Below are positions 1 to 11,750 of a stretch of DNA of 64,000 nucleotides, piece after piece. Positions within the stretch are counted from its first letter, which is position 1, and each line of letters starts with the position of its first letter. Source of the DNA: Lepisosteus oculatus (taxonomy: Eukaryota > Chordata > Actinopteri > Semionotiformes > Lepisosteidae); contig NC_090696.1 of the NCBI RefSeq assembly GCF_040954835.1, positions 78,491,722 to 78,555,721 of the forward strand, in the 5' to 3' direction. The notes below the pieces were generated by a model. It was not told the origin of the DNA and did no database searches. It worked only from the letters and a program-made list of their open reading frames with translations. A program made the translations under genes and the position numbers.

Positions 1-3000
1 GTTAATACCATCTGAAAATAAGGATCTCTTGAAAAGGCTTCATCTCTCTCCTAATGAAGGAGAACCATCAGCAAAAACATGAGCACATGCAGAATAAGTC
101 CATTCAAATAATAGATTCTGGAAAGAAGTGACCAACACACTCAGCTGAAAGTTTTACAAGGTAAACAACCTGAATGAAACGATCTTGAACTCTGAAGTCA
201 AGTTCTCAAAACCTGTTATAACATTTAACATTCTGGAAAATATAGTGTATGTTTGTCTTGTTTTTTATGAAAAAAATGAAATAATGTATTGATAATGTAG
301 ATTAAACAAGTTTAGTCCACTGCATAAATTGTGACACAAACTTTGTTTTCATTGATGCTATAAAGCGAATTTATTTTCTCAGAACAAGGAAAACAGAGTG
401 GGCATTACAGCTGGTATTCTGTTTAAAGAGATAATTGTTCCTGAAATGTCACTCCTGTGGTATTATGTTGTCCCCTGGATCATTGTTCATTTCTGTTACC
501 ATTGAAGACTATTTTGAAGACCCGAGTGTTTCTTTTCAGTTTTTGGTATTCATGATCAGTTGCCTAGTAACTAATAAAAGAGAAATCACGCGACTATATT
601 AGCCAAGATGTTCCACGGGTTGACTTACCACAATGCAACTTTGAAAAAGGCGTCCATACAGCTTAATGATGGTCTTTCAACAAGATATTAATGGATTTCT
701 TCACGGTATCGCCAACATTGAGAATAAATAGGTATCACAACGATTGCAAAATGCTGAAATATGCCCACGGTAGCTTAGTCCGGCTACGCATCACGGTAGC
801 TGAGGTCTTCGCGCTTGTAACACTCGAGTGTGTTGCTGTGTGCGGCTACTGCCAAGTGCTAGACGGCAATATTTATAAATGTGATCAATCAAGCAGTGTT
901 TTTCTCATATCTAAATGTAATTTCAAGGCCTCACTGTGTTAATCTGACCGCTTTTTAGAGTTATAATTGAAATGTTACTAATGCCTAGACCAGCATCAGT
1001 AGGTGTGTACCTGCTCGTTAAAAAGACATTCTCCCTAGTATCCCACTTTTACGTGAAATACAGCATCTAGATATCGGCTGATGTCTATTAAATATGTTTT
1101 AACCTTTTAAAAAACGAAAATAATATACCGGTACATATTATTAGCGCAAAACCCAACATAAATAATTTAAAAAACATTTCCATGTTTTTTTTTAACTTCA
1201 CGTTTGGACTGAAGCAGAAAGAACTCGCATCGATCTTCCGGAATCCTTCTCAGTTCTGGACTTCTCAAGAGGGCGGTTTTGTAACATTCTCGTTTGTTTC
1301 ACTGCTTTTAACTGAGGCGGACAAAGCAAAGGCTTGTCGCCCCGAGCAGAATAAAAGGAATCAAAGGATTTTCCCTTAAATGGACTAATTTTCTCCTTGA
1401 ATTATGAAAGTAATGACAAGGTAACAGCCTGTGCTCTCTACCCGACTGCTTAATACCTTCTAAATCCTTCCACGTGGCTCGACTAGTCGTAGCAATTAGA
1501 CCTCATTATAGGCTCATAAAGGATCTCATTTGTGGGATTACTTAATAGACAATGAAATTTTATCGTGCAGAATTATGGAGAAATAGTATTGGATCTAGGA
1601 CGGTGCGGCGTGGGCGCGCGCCTTACATCATTCCGCCTGGTTTAGGGCATCTTCGGTTTTGAAACCACTTTTCAGTTCCCTAATAACCCCGTGCTTCCCG
1701 TGTTACAGCACCGCGTTCACTCTATTACTCCAATTACAAATCCAGTGACAGACGAGTTTGTTTTTCTCCAATTTATCCAAGTTTAAAATCATATTCCATG
1801 GTCTTTTTAACAGTATTCGGCAACATCCTTAGAATTTTCAATTAACAATTTACGGGTGATCCACCGGTAGGTTTAATCAACTTATAGAAGCGTCCCGCAG
1901 CGTGAAAGAAGAAAGTGATAGCCAACCTGCGATTATCATTGTGCACTTTCAAAATGTATAGCTGTGATTTTGTAGCGTATATAGATGTGCAGTTTAGATT
2001 GGTCTAGGTCTGTTTCGGACTCCAGTTATTTATGTTTTTAAGATCGGTTATAGTCAGGAGTTAATTAAAGAAATAAATCGACGCAAAAAATTAAAATACT
2101 TAGCGAACACCAACACAGGGTACCGGGCAAATTAAAACACTAGACCTCCGGTTCTGTGCAGCACGCTTTTCCTGACCTCTGTTTCTGTCTTCTGCCATGA
2201 AGCTCGAGTCCACAGATGAAAGCAGAGTTAAAACCTGCAGCTGACCCGCCCGGAGATCAAGCTCGCTAATTATTGTCACAAGATGAGGGATTAGCGCATT
2301 TCTGAAATAGCTGCCTGTTTACACAGCAGAAACCCACCATAATAAACACTTTCTAATTGAATCCTAATCGCTATCAAATAGCCAAGTAACCAGCCTCCCC
2401 AGCAATTCATAAATCTTTAATTACTGGAGCTGAAATCGCTCCCGCATCGTCAAGAAGTATGATTATGCAGCTCTTGCATGCAGACAACAGAGACGTCTAT
2501 ATGTTTATCCCACAGTTTTAACAAACAACACATAGGCTGCTTTTTACAATCATTAGGATTCAAAAATCGATTGTGTATACTACCGGCGATCTATAACAAT
2601 AATGATCATGAACAGTACTGTGTAGGTTTCATGCAAGCAAAAATGACTTTATAAGATAAACTAATTGAGGAATATAACCTGTAATATATATTGCTACTTA
2701 CTTTCGGAAGAATTTGTTAGGCTCTTTTACAGGCGAGCAGAATCCCCCTAAAACGCAGTTACTGTATGTCCCAGCCTTTCAGTGAACACTGCGCAAAGTG
2801 CAGAAAGGCAGTAACATTCCTAACAGAATTTTGCTGACAAAACATTAAACGGTATTTAACTATAATCATATTTTAATAAATATCAACTGTCCATTTTTTA
2901 ACTTTTTTTAAACATTTTTTAACTTTGATCACTGACCTGTTCGATAGTTTAAAGGGATTATTCCAAGTCATGTTAGTATTTCAGAATACTGAGATCAGTT

Positions 3001-3792
3001 TCTCATTCCGCTTGCATTACGTTTCAACTGAGATATCATAGGCTTAAAAAAATAAGCTATTATTTAAAGTGACTGTTTTACATGTTCTATTTAATTCATA
3101 ATATAGTGGCATTGATATTAAAATCACTTCTAAGCATTGTGCCTATCGAATACATTAAACATTAACAGTGCATACATAAACTATGATTTTAAATCGCTGT
3201 GATAATGGATCATACGTTACTGTACATTAGTGGATAGTATATGTGTTTATCGAATACAGTTAGAATTGTTCAGTTATGTTATATTTTATTTTATTCTTTA
3301 AAATGAATATACTTATAGTGCCTTTAAAAATATATGGAGTAATTTTGTGTTTCTGGGTTCAGACCTCTCCTGCATTTTGTGTTGAATCCGTGGGACTGAG
3401 GATAATAAAACATGTAATATAGCCTAACAGACAGCTGTGGGGCTGAATTGGCCCCTTCTGATTTTCTGAAAGGTGAAAGCGCTTTTAACAAAGCGCACGC
3501 ATTAAAAAAAAGTTTTGTTTCGTGTTTCTCTCGAGAAGCGAATCTGGAGAGCTCAGATCACTAAATGGGGAGATTTTGATTTGAAGTTCTTTGAGGAATC
3601 ACGTGTCCCGGTTCACTGGCAGGACTTTGAAAAGCCCCCGGAGCAGGGCTCACACGTGGGTGACGTTAGGACCAGCCCTCTCTAGGGACCCTTTTGTTTA
3701 ACCATCAAACATAAGCACCTTCCGAGATCCCGAGAGCTTCAGAGAAGAAGGAGCAGCGTCAAAGCACAAGGACCACTCAGCGCATCGCCACT
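1..3792. other. Non-coding 5' flank of gsx2
   Basis: I see no convincing exon on either strand. The short open frames here have no recognisable domains or exon-like boundaries. The DNA is AT-rich until about 3600 and then becomes GC-richer toward the gsx2 start, as expected for a CpG-rich developmental promoter. The conserved-looking block at about 2215-2520 is listed separately. In other vertebrates chic2 lies on this side of gsx2; no chic2 exon was recognised. Confidence 0.6.
2215..2520. promoter_or_regulatory. Candidate conserved non-coding element upstream of gsx2
   Basis: About 300 bp of complex non-repetitive sequence lie 1.3-1.6 kb upstream of the gsx2 start, with many homeodomain-type cores (TAAT/ATTA, CTAATTG, AATCCTAATCG) and no coding frame. 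This texture is typical of conserved enhancers near ParaHox genes. No alignment was available, so conservation is inferred from composition and position only. A forebrain or ventral-telencephalic gsx2 enhancer is one possibility. Confidence 0.25.
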
Positions 3793-5041
3793 ATGTCGAG
3801 ATCCTTCTACGTCGATTCTCTGATAATCAAAGACAGTGCCGCGCGCCCCGCGCCCCTGAGCGAGCACGCGGGGCAGGAGTTCCTCATCCCCATCAGCGTG
3901 CACTCCCCCAGCGTCATGACCGTCTCGGCGCCGGTGTGTCCCTCCAGGAAGAGCGGCACCTTCTGCGTGTGCCCCCTCTGCGTCACGTCGCACATCCACT
4001 CTCCGCGCAGCGGCATCCCCGTGCTCAAGAGTCAGTTCCCAAGCGGGGAGTCCCAGTACTGTCAAAGACTGGGGCACCAGCCGAGCCCCGCGCTGGGCCA
4101 CCCCGGACACGCACCTGTGTGCAGCCCGACCTACAGCGTCACCGATCCCAGGAGGTTCCACTGCCTTTCATTGGGTAAGAGCAGCCGTGCGCTCAGGGAC
4201 CCGCGCTCAACAAGGGAGCCTAGAGGCTCTTTCGGACGGTTTAATCTTTTGCAAATGATTTCTTCTAGATATAGAGCGTAACTACTTAAAGATGTTTAAT
4301 TTTGGCAAAAATAAATAATTAAACGAAAAAAGTACAAGTCCAGGTAAAAAATATCAAAATGTGGAAACGAGTGGCAACGCTATATTTGAGGGTCACTTTT
4401 GTAATAAACTCCCAACTGAAATTCCACATTATTCGATGCAGAACATGGTTAATAGCAATAATATGACATTTTATACCTCCATAGACCTCCTATGAGAAGA
4501 AAAAAAGTTTGCACTTATTCGCTTTATGTAGATGTTGTATAATCTGAGGCGCAACTCAGATTTGTATTACAGAGTACTGAATATGCGTTGATATAGGGCT
4601 TTATTGTATGTTTTGAAGTCATGCACATATCGAAGCGATTAGTCTGTTTCGGTGGCCTGCGAGCAGATCGTTTAAAACACTTGTCTTCTCCCCAAAACAG
4701 GAGCGTCCGAAAGCAGCCACATCCAGAGCGGTAAGAGGATGCGCACAGCTTTCACCAGCACGCAGCTTCTGGAGCTGGAGAGGGAGTTCTCCTCAAACAT
4801 GTACCTGTCGCGCCTGAGGAGAATTGAAATTGCGACCTACTTGAGCCTCTCGGAGAAGCAGGTGAAGATCTGGTTTCAGAATCGCAGAGTCAAGCACAAG
4901 AAGGAGGGCAAAGGCGCGCAGAGGAATGCGCACAGCGAGTGCAAGTGCTCCGGCGGCCACGGGCACTACTCCCGCTCGGAGGACGAGGAGTCCCTGTCCC
5001 CCGCGTCGGCATCGGAAGAGAAGGAGATATCGCCGGTTTAA
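3793..5041 (+). CDS. gsx2: GS homeobox 2 transcription factor (two exons: 3793-4174, 4701-5041)
   Basis: Sequence-specific homeodomain transcription factor of the ParaHox family. In vertebrates it patterns the ventral telencephalon (lateral ganglionic eminence) and acts in the nucleus. Exon 1 ends at a GTAAGA donor (4175) and exon 2 begins after a CAG acceptor (4700). The junction is phase 1, giving a 240-aa product against about 300 aa in human; the mammalian His and Ala runs are absent. The start [15 protein letters not shown] is the conserved Gsx2 N-terminus, which resembles a SNAG-type repressor motif. [14 protein letters not shown] segment follows at about residues 57-69. The homeodomain starts at the KRMRTAF motif (about residue 139) and contains [13 protein letters not shown] in helix 3. 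The C-terminus ([11 protein letters not shown], then EKEISPV) matches Gsx2 rather than Gsx1. Pdx2 and pdgfra downstream support the locus identity. GC-rich exons with open antisense frames are compositional shadows. Confidence 0.97.
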
Positions 5042-5685
5042 AGACCTTCGCGGTGACAGCCCAGTAAGACAACACACGATTCCCCGGCGCCTGCTCTCCC
5101 CAAACATGGACATTTGAGGAAGAGAACTGTTGTTTCCAAACTCTGACGAAGGTTCTCTCCCGGGACACTCCTAATAGCTCCGGCTTTCCCAAGATTTGAT
5201 TAAAGACCTGTCCCTGACTTTGTAACAGTTTTTGTATTATATTTATTTTACTTCGGGATTTTTTTCCCATGTTATTTTCTTTATGTAAAGGAAAAAAACA
5301 ACAACAATTGATGGGTGTATTCCGATTATTCAAAACAGGTCTACTGACGAAATGTTAGAAATGGTTTAAGGAAAACTGCTCTTCTGATTTAAGAGAAAGG
5401 TGAAGTAGAGGTAACATGTGAAAGAAGTACACCTCTTATATGGGCGGTGTGAGGTCAAGGTCGTGAGATATGCTAAATTTCGAAGTCGCTTTCTATGAGA
5501 GAGAAATAACATTGGAAAGATAAACACTCCCGATTTACATTAAAATGTTGTCACGATAATTGGACCCTGTTAAATAATGTAGGTCTTCGAACGAATCTGT
5601 AAATAGATAAGGTATATACTGTGATTGTTTTCCTTACTTTTGTATGGATAGTTTTATATGAAATGTGTATATTTATATTTATTTA

Positions 5686-5691
5686 AATAAA
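5686..5691 (+). terminator. gsx2 polyadenylation signal
   Basis: A canonical AATAAA hexamer lies 645 bp downstream of the gsx2 stop. It follows an AU-rich 3' untranslated region and is the first canonical hexamer after the stop that I noticed. Confidence 0.6.
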
Positions 5692-8600
5692 ACATTGAAG
5701 CCTTGAACCACATTCCTATAAATTGAACAATATGTATATTTGCAAACAAGATAACAGATTCCTTACAGAAAAGCTATAAGCAGTAAAGCATATGATTTAA
5801 TTTCAAGTAACATACGTCTGCGGCAATCTCAACGCACGAATTTACCCGGCCATTCAGAAGTTGTGTGTTACATTAGTGCCATATTTACTTCAGTGTTGAT
5901 GCACATTTTTCTCTCATCTCCTACGGTAACGTGAAGCTAAGTTTATAATTCAAATATAAAATATATGATTTAATTTAGAATCTAACCGGAGCTCGATAAA
6001 CCAATAATAAAGTTAATTCTACAATTACACGAAGGCCTCACGTGAAGATAAACATCCCCTTTCGGAAATGAAACCTAATCGACTTGAATTACTTCCCTCT
6101 AGAAGAAATCTTACAATATCGGAAACTGTCACTCGGCATCAATGAATTCTTACTGCGCGCCGAATTAATCTGCTTTTGCTAGTGTAAATTAATGTATTTT
6201 TCACTTGACCTCAGCCTATCTTGTTTCAATGTACAGAGAATAGAAGTGAATCCGACCTCTTTCAAAGTTTAATCCCATGAATTTGTCTCTAAACGCGGCT
6301 TTCGATTTCTTAAGACATTTACTTCATTAAACTAGAACCAACTAAATGATAAAAAAACAGTTTACGAGGTTTAATGGAAAACGGAGTGCATGGCAGCAGG
6401 GAATTGAAAACTTTAACGATAAAAAGGGATTGAAGATGCAATTGAAAACAAAAGGAGTAACTCTTCTGACAGATTTCTCTCCTCCTGTAAGTCTTTAAAA
6501 CTCCCGATACCTCTTCTTTAGCACGTATATTGTAGCAACCTGTTTATCAAATAATTTGACATTCCTGAACAGCTCATGGTCACCACTTCAAAAAACAATT
6601 CGACTCTGCCTCTCACAGAATATAATACATGTCATGTATTACGCAGGCTATCAATGAATACCACAGTAGGTTGTTGTAGTATTTTGTTTTATTTTGGTCC
6701 AATAATTATCAAATATGAAGTACAAAACAAATAATTGCAGTGTAGATTATTTGCAGTATATTTGCGTGAATTCTGCATTTACGATAAAGTACAAAAGTAC
6801 ACATTTTCACCGTGTCACTGCGGACAGTTACTATCAAGTCAGAGACGCTGTCGTATTTAACGAGCAATTACACCGATAGGACTATCCAGCAGAAACAGAA
6901 GTAACAATACCATCATATAAATGACCTGTCTATTCATTAAGTGTGTTCGTTTATTTTTAAAGAGATTCTTGTTTGTTAAAAAAAGAAAGAAAATTAAGTG
7001 AATGATCAAGCCGGGCAAAAGATGCCTCCATATCTGATAGCTGTTGCTCCGGTCTGTCCCGCGGTGCTTCGTGAACTGTATTCTGTGCTCAACGGTATGA
7101 CGTCACATTTGGACAGAAAACTCGCACAAGTTGAGGAGTAACGCATGTGCTGGTTTCTATGCGCTGTGTGAACATGCAGCCGGTGTGCTTTGTCTTGATG
7201 AATGGCGTACATGGAAGATGTTACGAAGTAGGACAGTATCATTTCATTTTCTTCTCACTTGGGTATGTTTTGTATAATTAATTGAACTGTAGAGTTGTGT
7301 CTCTCTTGGTAAAAAAAATGTAAACCACAAAAACAAAATGGTTTACAGTTTACGCTTGGAAATTTGATCGCGCCTAAACCCATGTGATACCTAAATTTCA
7401 AGTCTGTGCCCTCCTCTGCCCCACTCCTCTGAGGGAGCCTCCTGCAATGTGTATTCAAAGGTTGCCAGATCCGGGAGGGGTGCTGATCAGCACTGCAGAC
7501 ACACGGGGAAAGAAGGAAGGGTTTCGGATTAATGACTTCGTGACAAATTCCATCTGTTTTAAAGATTTAAGTTGGCAATGCCCAGAACAGAGCGTGGGGA
7601 GCCTGCCTGGCTTCTCCTTTTGATTGTGAACGTTTCTAAAGAGGTGACAAAGATTGATAAAGACGCTTTGAAAAGCTAGAGGCGGATTCGAGCCGTTCTA
7701 ATAAACTACACTGTCACTTCTAACACACAGCCTTTGGAGTGTTTTTTCACGGCCTCCTCGTTATTTCTCAAAGAGCTCAGACTTCACTCCTTTTAACTGA
7801 CTAGCAGCACGATCCAGTGGAGAGCTCTACAGTAAATAAGAGGGCGCAAGATGTTTACGGAGCTGTGTAACAAGCAGTCCGTTTCTTTACACATCAGCGA
7901 AGATCACACAAGAGAGCTCCTGCCAAGCCAAATGAAAAGTGCCAGAGAGTACAAGTTTAGAAGGGTTCTTCACACTGAAGTACATTTCCAGCCATCTTCA
8001 AAAAGACGAGATTGGGGATCTCTATCAGTTATGTAATATCCGACCTTAAGAACATTTACCAAGGCATTAGCATTTTTACCATGTTTTTTTTTACCAAGAA
8101 AGGCATACAATGACTTTGGCTCAGACTCAGATCCGAAAACCTTTGTAAACAATGCAGAGCGGTAAGGACCGTGAGTGGCTGATGAAGAATGGGCACGATC
8201 CGAAACAATTGGTCCTTTAAGTTCCAACTGACCGAGCCGTAGAGCTGATTTCCCTTGAAGTGTGGAAATTCCCTGTAGTAGCGGAGACAGCGTTTGTATA
8301 AACTGATGGCCCTTTGGCACTACACTCACCGCAATATAAGAACAATCTAATGTTTTTTTTAAAGCACAGTTACCAGCCTTTAAGAACAACGTTATCTTAA
8401 ATTCAGGAGTGAAGATGTCAAACATCAAATATAGGAAGAGCTCTGCTAATTATTTGTAAATATATTAGCTTCACGTCAGCTGTTTCAGAGGGTTATTTTG
8501 AATCCTGCAGTAGTTCTTCTTCCACGCCTGCCCTTTTATTTTCGCTTCTCTTGGGTTGATCCCCTGCGTTAACTTAACCCAAAAGGAGTTTAATTGCAGT

Positions 8601-8889
8601 TTCAGTCCTCCGTTGGATTATTATGTAGCAATTGCTTCCAGGGAAAAAAGGCTATATGGACTGGGCAAAGGCTTTGACAGGTTAGATTGTACTGCCAAAG
8701 ACGAGCATTTACTTGCGGGACCCCCGACTGTTACAAGCCCAGAGGCTTTGAAGACACAGTTAAAGGGCTCCACTGTGAGCTTGAGAGAACGATTTAGTCA
8801 CTGTTTCATTAGACACTGTTTGAACCCTTCAACGTGTGGTAAATTGAGGGCCAAACTGAAATGGAAGGATTACGAAGGCGGGGCATGAG

Positions 8890-9200
8890 GAAATTAGCTA
8901 ACGGTTAATTTAACTCGTTTTTGATAGAATTTGGGATACATTCCTAATTGACTGGGGAGGCAGGTGAAGTTTCAGTCTCATGCAGGCTCTTTCAAGGAGA
9001 GAATAAATGGTTTCTTTCTCGTTCGTGCTGCTGATAATATATTATCAAGGGAAAGACACCTAATGAATATATATTGAATTCTCTATTAATCGAATTAGAA
9101 TCGGCACTTGCAGGTGTAGAAGATAAAGACGGACAGTCCCATTAAAATTGATTAACAATATAGTTAAGCTTCGGTTTGGGGAACATTTGCTTCCTTCCAC
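8890..9200. promoter_or_regulatory. Candidate conserved non-coding element between gsx2 and pdx2
   Basis: A non-repetitive block rich in homeodomain-type cores (GTTAATTTAACT, CTAATTGACT, CCTAATGAAT, TATTAATCGAATTAG) lies between the two ParaHox genes, with no coding potential. Conservation was not tested. It could equally be neutral AT-rich sequence. Confidence 0.25.
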
Positions 9201-11289
9201 GAAAAAAATACGCGAATCGCAGGAACTTTAACAAAGAGCTTTGGTCCATAGTAGCAGACGTTCATCCAACTCCTAAACTGAACAGACAAGGAAAATCATC
9301 CACCAACGAAGGCATTTTACTTCTAGACAGTTGAGAGGATTTAGAAAATTACAAGTACATTTTAATAATCCAGTAAAAACAGAAAAAATAAATGCCAACA
9401 TTGATAAAAAATATCCAATTTATATGAATAACCACACACAATCTTAATGTCGCGGCCTTTTCTTTCTTTTCAACTGAAGCATAGCGGGGAATTCAAGACT
9501 GCCCGCTATAACCCCAATTCTTTAATTTATGTTGAACAATATCTACACTCAAACTTTAAAAACAGTGTGCGGTGAGAGGGGGATTCTGTAACAATTCAAA
9601 CACTTGATATAATAACAAAAGAACAAGGACACGATACCTGAGTCTGGCAGACGAAGAGATGAATGTATGCAAATTACTCAATATTAACAGATAAAAAAAT
9701 ACCCCAACTCTCCAAAAGGTCCTTTATAAATTTCCATTGAAAATCAAGTAATTATGCATGACAAAGGACAATTAATAAGCCTCCCTTTCACCGGACTGCA
9801 GCTGGTAGCCCGTTGGGAAACTAGGAGGAAACTCGAGAGGGAAAGCGCAAAAAAAATGTTTTTGCGCGTGGGGACCTCCACTCCAGAGATCGCGCCGCAA
9901 GTACAATGTTAGCTTTTGCTGGGATGTAAAGGACACACTTATCACTAGCGAAGAGCTTTTAAAATCCATAAACCATTGGGAATAACCTAACCTGGGAGGG
10001 CTCGATGGGTGGTTGGTGGAAAGATGACGAAGCTGCGACTGCTGGACACGTGTCCCATCAGCACTTTCTTTAGTGACTTAATTTAGTAAGCTCCCGGTCA
10101 CCACACAATATGTCTCTGCCTCCTTTGTCATTCTTTTCAGAGTGAAACCTTTTTTAAAAGTGTCAACCATTTTTAAATGCAACCCTTTGTTTCATTAGAG
10201 CGTGCCTCCTATAATGAACTTAATTTAATGGCTTCTGGCTGGATGAAATAGTATTGCGCCTTAGAGCGCGGGTGAAACTGAATGGGATATATATCATTAT
10301 GGTCGTTTCACTAACCTTACTCACCACATCACAATACCCAGAGGGAAAATGCATTCAAATTGTAGCAAGGAAGTTGCTTTACGTAGTATTCTTAACAGGA
10401 ACTTTGAAATTGCGAGCGAGGGAGGGGGATTTGTCCTGCTTAAAAAGTTAAAACAAATGCACGAAATAAATATTTTTTAAATCATTTAGACTGCGAACTT
10501 ATTTGATTCTTTCTGCACTGTTTCGAATTGCACAGTATAGGATGGAGATGAAAGGACCTATTACAAGAAAAATAAATATTTATTATTATTGGTTAATATT
10601 ATTGAACTATGTAATGGTTCAATTCTATCAAGGTCATTTAGTCTTTTTATATGTATATATTATGTAATTTAGAGAAAGCACCACACTAAAAAATAAATTG
10701 CAGAGAAAACAATTTGGTCCCTAACGGGGAAACACAATCGTTTTAAAATATAACACTAGCTATTCAGTAATGTTTTTCCTAACATAATGTACCAACAAAA
10801 CATAACATCACCATTGTGTTATTTGTTGTTCTCACAACAATTCTAGTGTTGGTTTTGCACAAATACAAATTGTGTTTGCAACGCATTTTAGTGCATCCCG
10901 AAGTACGCTTTAATGATACATAGTAAAACTGCAATAGAAGATTCAGCTGTGATGCACACCCATTAGGACAAATACTGTGAATTCTGTAGCAAATGAATAT
11001 ACTCCATGGCAATAAATACATGGCTAACTGCATGTACAGTTGAGGAAGAAACAGAATTTCATTGCTTTTCCAGGCAGGAACATTCCCCAGATCTCAAAAA
11101 AGAATGATTCTTCTGTAAAAATGGGATATGTCTGCGCTGTATATATGGAGAATCAATAAAATAGGTCAATAGAACACTTGGATATATAGTTAAAGGTATA
11201 GAATTTAAATCAAGGGAAGTAATGTGAAAATTTATACAATGATTTACTCTGTGCTTGTTTGGATTGAATTCCGTTGTGGAATTATGCTA

Positions 11290-11750
11290 CAGGACAGCTG
11301 TTGCTCCAGAGTTATTGCACGGGAGCAACCAGACTAATTCCTGGTCTGAATGTCATACCCAGACAGATTTTAGAGAATAAATCCTCTCATGCCCAGAGAA
11401 TTAAACCTTTTCAGCTTGGAATGGAGAAGTCTATGTAGAGACTTCATTCAGGTGTTCAAAAATCCTGAAAGACCAGGACTAAGGCAACACAGATGACATG
11501 TGTAAGACCAGCAATGATATAAGGACCCAGATACATAGGTCAAAAATAGTTTTAGTAGCAACGAAATCGAAAATAGGAGGTAGTAATTTAAATTGTGTTG
11601 GGGAATTTGCACTAAAGTTTTTGGTGTTGAAGCTGACTTCTTTGGGATCTTACATAAAACATTTTAATGGGATTCTAGGATCAATAAACTACAAGCAAAC
11701 AATTTAGCAAGATGGTTTTGTAAATACTGTCATGCTCGTAGAAGATAAAC
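11290..11750 (+). mobile_element. Decayed non-LTR retrotransposon (LINE) 3' remnant
   Basis: The translated sequence reads ATRLIPGLN and, after frame breaks, segments like FSLEW.SLCRDFIQVFK. This resembles the C-terminal tail of CR1/L2-type reverse transcriptase ORFs (pattern RLIPGL...NLFSLEQRRLRGDLIQVFKIL). The element then runs into a degenerate 3' tail near 11680-11750. Multiple frameshifts and stops show it is old and inactive. Confidence 0.6.

Noticed and set aside
3739-5333. Long open frames antisense to or overlapping gsx2 exons
   Set aside because: They arise from GC-rich codon composition opposite the real exons. They have no recognisable domain and do not respect the splice sites.
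7006-8888. Cluster of moderate open frames on both strands between gsx2 and pdx2
   Set aside because: No domain, no consistent exon boundaries and no codon-use signal.
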